A DNA stretch of 64,000 nt from Bradyrhizobium vignae (GTDB taxonomy: Bacteria > Pseudomonadota > Alphaproteobacteria > Rhizobiales > Xanthobacteraceae). Positions within the stretch are counted from its first letter, which is position 1. The number at the start of each line of letters is the position of its first letter. Under the pieces are notes generated by a model. It had not been told where the DNA came from, ran no database searches, and saw nothing but the letters and a program-made list of their open reading frames with translations. Location: assembly GCF_004114425.1 (NCBI RefSeq), contig NZ_RDQF01000020.1, positions 62,001-126,000 of the forward strand, read 5' to 3'. Made by a program: the position numbers and the translations under genes. Positions 62,701-64,000 of this stretch are shown here, piece after piece.

Positions 62701-62884
62701 ACTGGCGTTTCAGCAGTGCGGTCTCGGGATGGAGGGATGGCTTGGCCTTGCGGGCATCGGTCTTGGTGAGAGGCTTTCCAGCCTTCTTCCGTGTCCCGGC
62801 ATCGCTGGTCTGTTTCTTGCCGGACTTGGCACGAGCAGACTTGGCACCGGACTTTGCTCGAGACCTGGCATCGCTCGCCCTCAT
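59723..62884 (-). CDS. Soluble histidine kinase with four tandem GAF domains
   Basis: A 1053-residue kinase without any membrane segment. Residues 1-60 are a Lys/Arg/Ala-rich disordered tail. Four GAF domains follow (about 88-232, 262-405, 437-582, 612-757), each ending in an FADQAxIAIxNxxLF-type helix and joined by RQTATSEILRVIS-type coiled linkers. The kinase core has HisKA with His802 (TAGIAHEIKNPLNFV), N-box LLNLISNGFYA (about 935-945), G1 DNGTGIP (979-985) and G2 GEGTGLGLSM. It resembles NtrB/DctB-type cores. No response regulator is adjacent. The ATG overlaps the stop of copy 8 (ATGA), with the GAGGTGATC seam as ribosome-binding site, so it is built into the binding-protein array. Confidence 0.93.
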   Translation of the reverse strand: MRASDARSRAKSGAKSARAKSGKKQTSDAGTRKKAGKPLTKTDARKAKPSLHPETALLKRQLKAARMREEAGAEILRAIANASGDAAGPLQLITETTARLFKASSVSLQLAEGREFTQEYRVGTIAKRVGSAYPRSNIKVGGRNLPGTVVAESRQIHIPDLDHLDPSMSDFPGLPHARAGGARTVCGTPLRRNDKAVGALIVFRDRLLPFTVDELALLQSFADQAMIAIQNAQLFNDTQQALERQTATSEILRVISQSPTDAQPVFDSIVQTAVRLTRCDLGFFLRCDGASYVQVARATPEGLTTVTRPPEQIDPDGNFPSRAIIGKKTLHLPDWSLIDLPKFELWIHETFGIVSSLYVPLLRAGECIGLLVLAGKRSNFLGEREVALAESFCDQALIAIENVRLFDEVQARTRELTEALTYQTGSSNILRVIASSPTDVAPVLQAIVESACELCEAKDAIVYLRDGNDLRFNAQHGPLEFTVEKWPIDRATVAGRTFLDRAPVHIHDMLSEEGNQFPEGQRAARRIGVRTMLGVPLLREGESIGTILLRRTEVNPFSDKQVTLLQTFADQAVIAISNVNLFKQVQERTRDLEESLQQQTATSEVLQVISRSVFDLKTVLRTLLESAAGLCDASICILFQSQGDLLHVGASYGGTPEFVEYLSTHPHRLDRTTVAGRTAVERRTVHIPDIGADTEYGLPQSIKLGGWRSIIGVPLLRDGEVLGVLDLARPVAGPFTPRQIKLIETFADQAVIAIENARLFDEVQQRTKELAASLDELRTAQDRLVQTEKLASLGQLTAGIAHEIKNPLNFVNNFSALSAELIEEMNDVFENPTLDEAGRWKELDEIRELLKSNLEKVVQHGKRADSILKNMLQHSREGSGEQRMVDINALLDESLNLAYHGARAEKPDFNITLQRDLDPDAGVIELFPQEITRALLNLISNGFYAASKRRADIGDANFEPVLSAGTRNLGNHIEIRIRDNGTGIPPEVKEKMFNPFFTTKPAGEGTGLGLSMSHDIIVKQHGGRIEVDTQPGQFTEFTIVLPRAGNLTSARKN

Positions 62885-62898
62885 TCGATCACCTCGTC
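62862..62898 (-). promoter_or_regulatory. Seam ribosome-binding site joining copy 8 to the kinase gene
   Basis: On the minus strand GAGGTGATCGAATGA ends copy 8 and starts the kinase. GAGGTGATC is complementary over 9 nt to the GAUCACCUC of the 16S rRNA 3' end and lies 2 nt before the ATG (the core GAGG is 7 nt upstream). The same arrangement is at 56735, 58695 and 55776, with a one-base shorter match at 57715 and 63876. Confidence 0.75.
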
Positions 62899-63879
62899 GG
62901 CCACCGTCAGCAGGCGGTCGGCCGCCGCTAAGCCGAGCGATTTCGCTGTCTTGAGGTTGAGCACAAGCACGAACTTGCTGGCTTGTTCAATGGGCAGGTC
63001 CGCCGGTTTTTCGCCACCGAGAATCTTGGCGGCGTAGATGCCGGCGCGGCGGAAGTCGTCGATCAGATCGGCCGAATAGGACATCAGAAGGCCCGCCCGG
63101 CCCCAGTCCGGATAGGTGCCAACCGTCGGCTTTCCCGGCGCCATGACCAAGGGCAAGACCCGGGGCATGTTGTTGTAGAGAAGCGGCTCGCCGGAGACGT
63201 AAAGAGCGCCAACGCCATCGCGGATGCTCGCCGAAACCGCGCCCTCTATCTCGTCGAGCCGCCCAAGCGGATGACGCACGACAACAAAGCCGAACTGACC
63301 GGCGACGCTTTGCAATGCGTTGAGCTCGGCTGTGGCAAGCAGTGAGGATGTACCGATGAAGCCGATCGCCTTCAGGTCAGGCACCAGCTCCTTGAACAAG
63401 TTCATGCGCTTTTGGGTCAGCGCCTCCTCGCCCCCAACCGCATTCATCACGTTGCCGGTCGCATGGCCGCCCGGATGGATATAGCTTTCCGCAAACCCTG
63501 CCTTGATGGGATCGGCGGCATAGGACGTGAAGACCAACGGCAACTCGGGCAGGACTTTGTGCGCGACCGGTGCCGCCGCGGCCGAAGCAATGATGACGCG
63601 GGGCTTGAGAGCAGCGAGTTCAAGGGCCAGCGCGGGCAATCGATCGAAAAAACCGTCGGCATAACGCAAAGCGAACGTAAAGTTCACGCCCTCGGTAAGG
63701 CCCGCCTCCCGCATGCCTTGGCGAATCGCCGCCAGTCGATTCTCGGCATTTTTTGCCGGCCCCGGCACCAGCACGGCAACAACGGGCAGATCTTTCTCGG
63801 CGCGCGCAGCAACAGGTACAGCTGCCGCGCCAGCTAAAATACCGAGAAGTTCGCGCCGCCGCAGGTCCCGGAGCTTCAT
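62881..63879 (-). CDS. ABC_sub_bind substrate-binding protein 8
   Basis: A 332-residue binding protein and the most divergent complete member. The signal LRRRELLGILAGAAAVPVAARA is twin-arginine-like. Segments are PVVAVLVPGPAKNAENRLAAIRQGMREAG, PRVIIASAAAAPVAHKVLPELPLVFTSYAADPIKAGFAESYIHPGGHATGNV, VGALYVSGEPLLYNN, AGLLMSYSADLIDDFRRAGIYAAKILGGEKPADLPIEQASKF and the DEVIE end. It sits directly upstream of the kinase and shares an ATGA overlap with it; its ATG at 63879 overlaps the copy 9 stop. Confidence 0.88.
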   Translation of the reverse strand: MKLRDLRRRELLGILAGAAAVPVAARAEKDLPVVAVLVPGPAKNAENRLAAIRQGMREAGLTEGVNFTFALRYADGFFDRLPALALELAALKPRVIIASAAAAPVAHKVLPELPLVFTSYAADPIKAGFAESYIHPGGHATGNVMNAVGGEEALTQKRMNLFKELVPDLKAIGFIGTSSLLATAELNALQSVAGQFGFVVVRHPLGRLDEIEGAVSASIRDGVGALYVSGEPLLYNNMPRVLPLVMAPGKPTVGTYPDWGRAGLLMSYSADLIDDFRRAGIYAAKILGGEKPADLPIEQASKFVLVLNLKTAKSLGLAAADRLLTVADEVIE

Positions 63880-64000
63880 TCGATCACCTGATCGGTCTGC
63901 ACCAGGACGGTCGGAGGGATCGTCAACCCGAGCGCCCGCGCGGTCTTGAGATTGACGACCATTTCGAACTTGGTCGGCAACTGGATCGGCATCTCCGACG
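63876..64000 (-). CDS. ABC_sub_bind substrate-binding protein 9 (partial, cut by window end)
   Basis: Only the last 41 codons are in the window. They read MPIQLPTKFEMVVNLKTARA, then LGLTIPPTVLVQTDQVIE and TGA, the standard C-terminus of this family. The AGGTGATC seam and ATGA overlap with copy 8 are present. The array therefore continues past the right edge. Confidence 0.85.
   Translation of the reverse strand, partial: SEMPIQLPTKFEMVVNLKTARALGLTIPPTVLVQTDQVIE

Noticed and set aside
52622..64000. Possible CRISPR-like or satellite array suggested by regularly repeated motifs about 980 bp apart
   Set aside because: The repeats are the conserved ends and starts of homologous genes, not short direct repeats with spacers.

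Overview
The window looks like the chromosome of a high-GC alphaproteobacterium of the Bradyrhizobium group (Nitrobacteraceae). This is inferred from gene content, order and protein sequence, because no rRNA marker is present. There are no rRNA or tRNA genes, no CRISPR array, and only relics of an insertion sequence.

Layout. (1) 0.1-5.5 kb: two glnK-amtB ammonium sensing/transport pairs separated by an arsR - SRPBCC - clpP-like group. (2) 5.7-16.6 kb: mostly plus-strand housekeeping genes (GFA-family protein, aminotransferase, ftsK, lolA, exonuclease III, L,D-transpeptidase), with minus-strand regulators (cyclic-nucleotide-binding protein, OmpR-type regulator) and YggS. Two diguanylate cyclases converge at 16.6 kb. 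(3) 17.9-22.2 kb: leuS-lptE-holA. (4) 22.3-31.1 kb, minus strand: parB, parA, rsmG, mnmG, mnmE, rho, hemJ, with six full or near-perfect parS palindromes. (5) 31.1-31.5 kb: a gene-free stretch between hemJ and the PPDK-regulator gene. By alphaproteobacterial synteny this is the best oriC candidate. (6) 31.5-47.3 kb: PPDK regulator, maf, coaE, dnaQ, secB, a Tim44-like gene, mltA, an Smr gene, hslU/hslV, the his cluster (hisB, hisH, hisA, hisF, hisE) and coaA. (7) 47.4-50.7 kb: zinc-ribbon protein, hybrid histidine kinase, secreted protein.

The core ends abruptly near 51.49 kb. The 3' part of yifB/comM is fused in frame to the ribosome-binding site and first codons of an unrelated gene. Decayed cytosine-methyltransferase and IS1182-type transposase pieces follow. 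From 52.6 kb to the window edge runs an accessory array on the minus strand: nine periplasmic ABC-type substrate-binding proteins of the ABC_sub_bind (TrpX-like) type, eight complete and one cut by the window end. A soluble histidine kinase with four GAF domains is embedded among them. No ABC permease or ATPase gene is visible.

Most array genes are joined by ATGA stop/start overlaps. At most seams the last codons of one gene (GAG GTG ATC GAA, peptide EVIE) also form an extended Shine-Dalgarno sequence for the next gene. The array therefore looks like interchangeable cassettes under translational coupling, and it is the most interesting system in the window.
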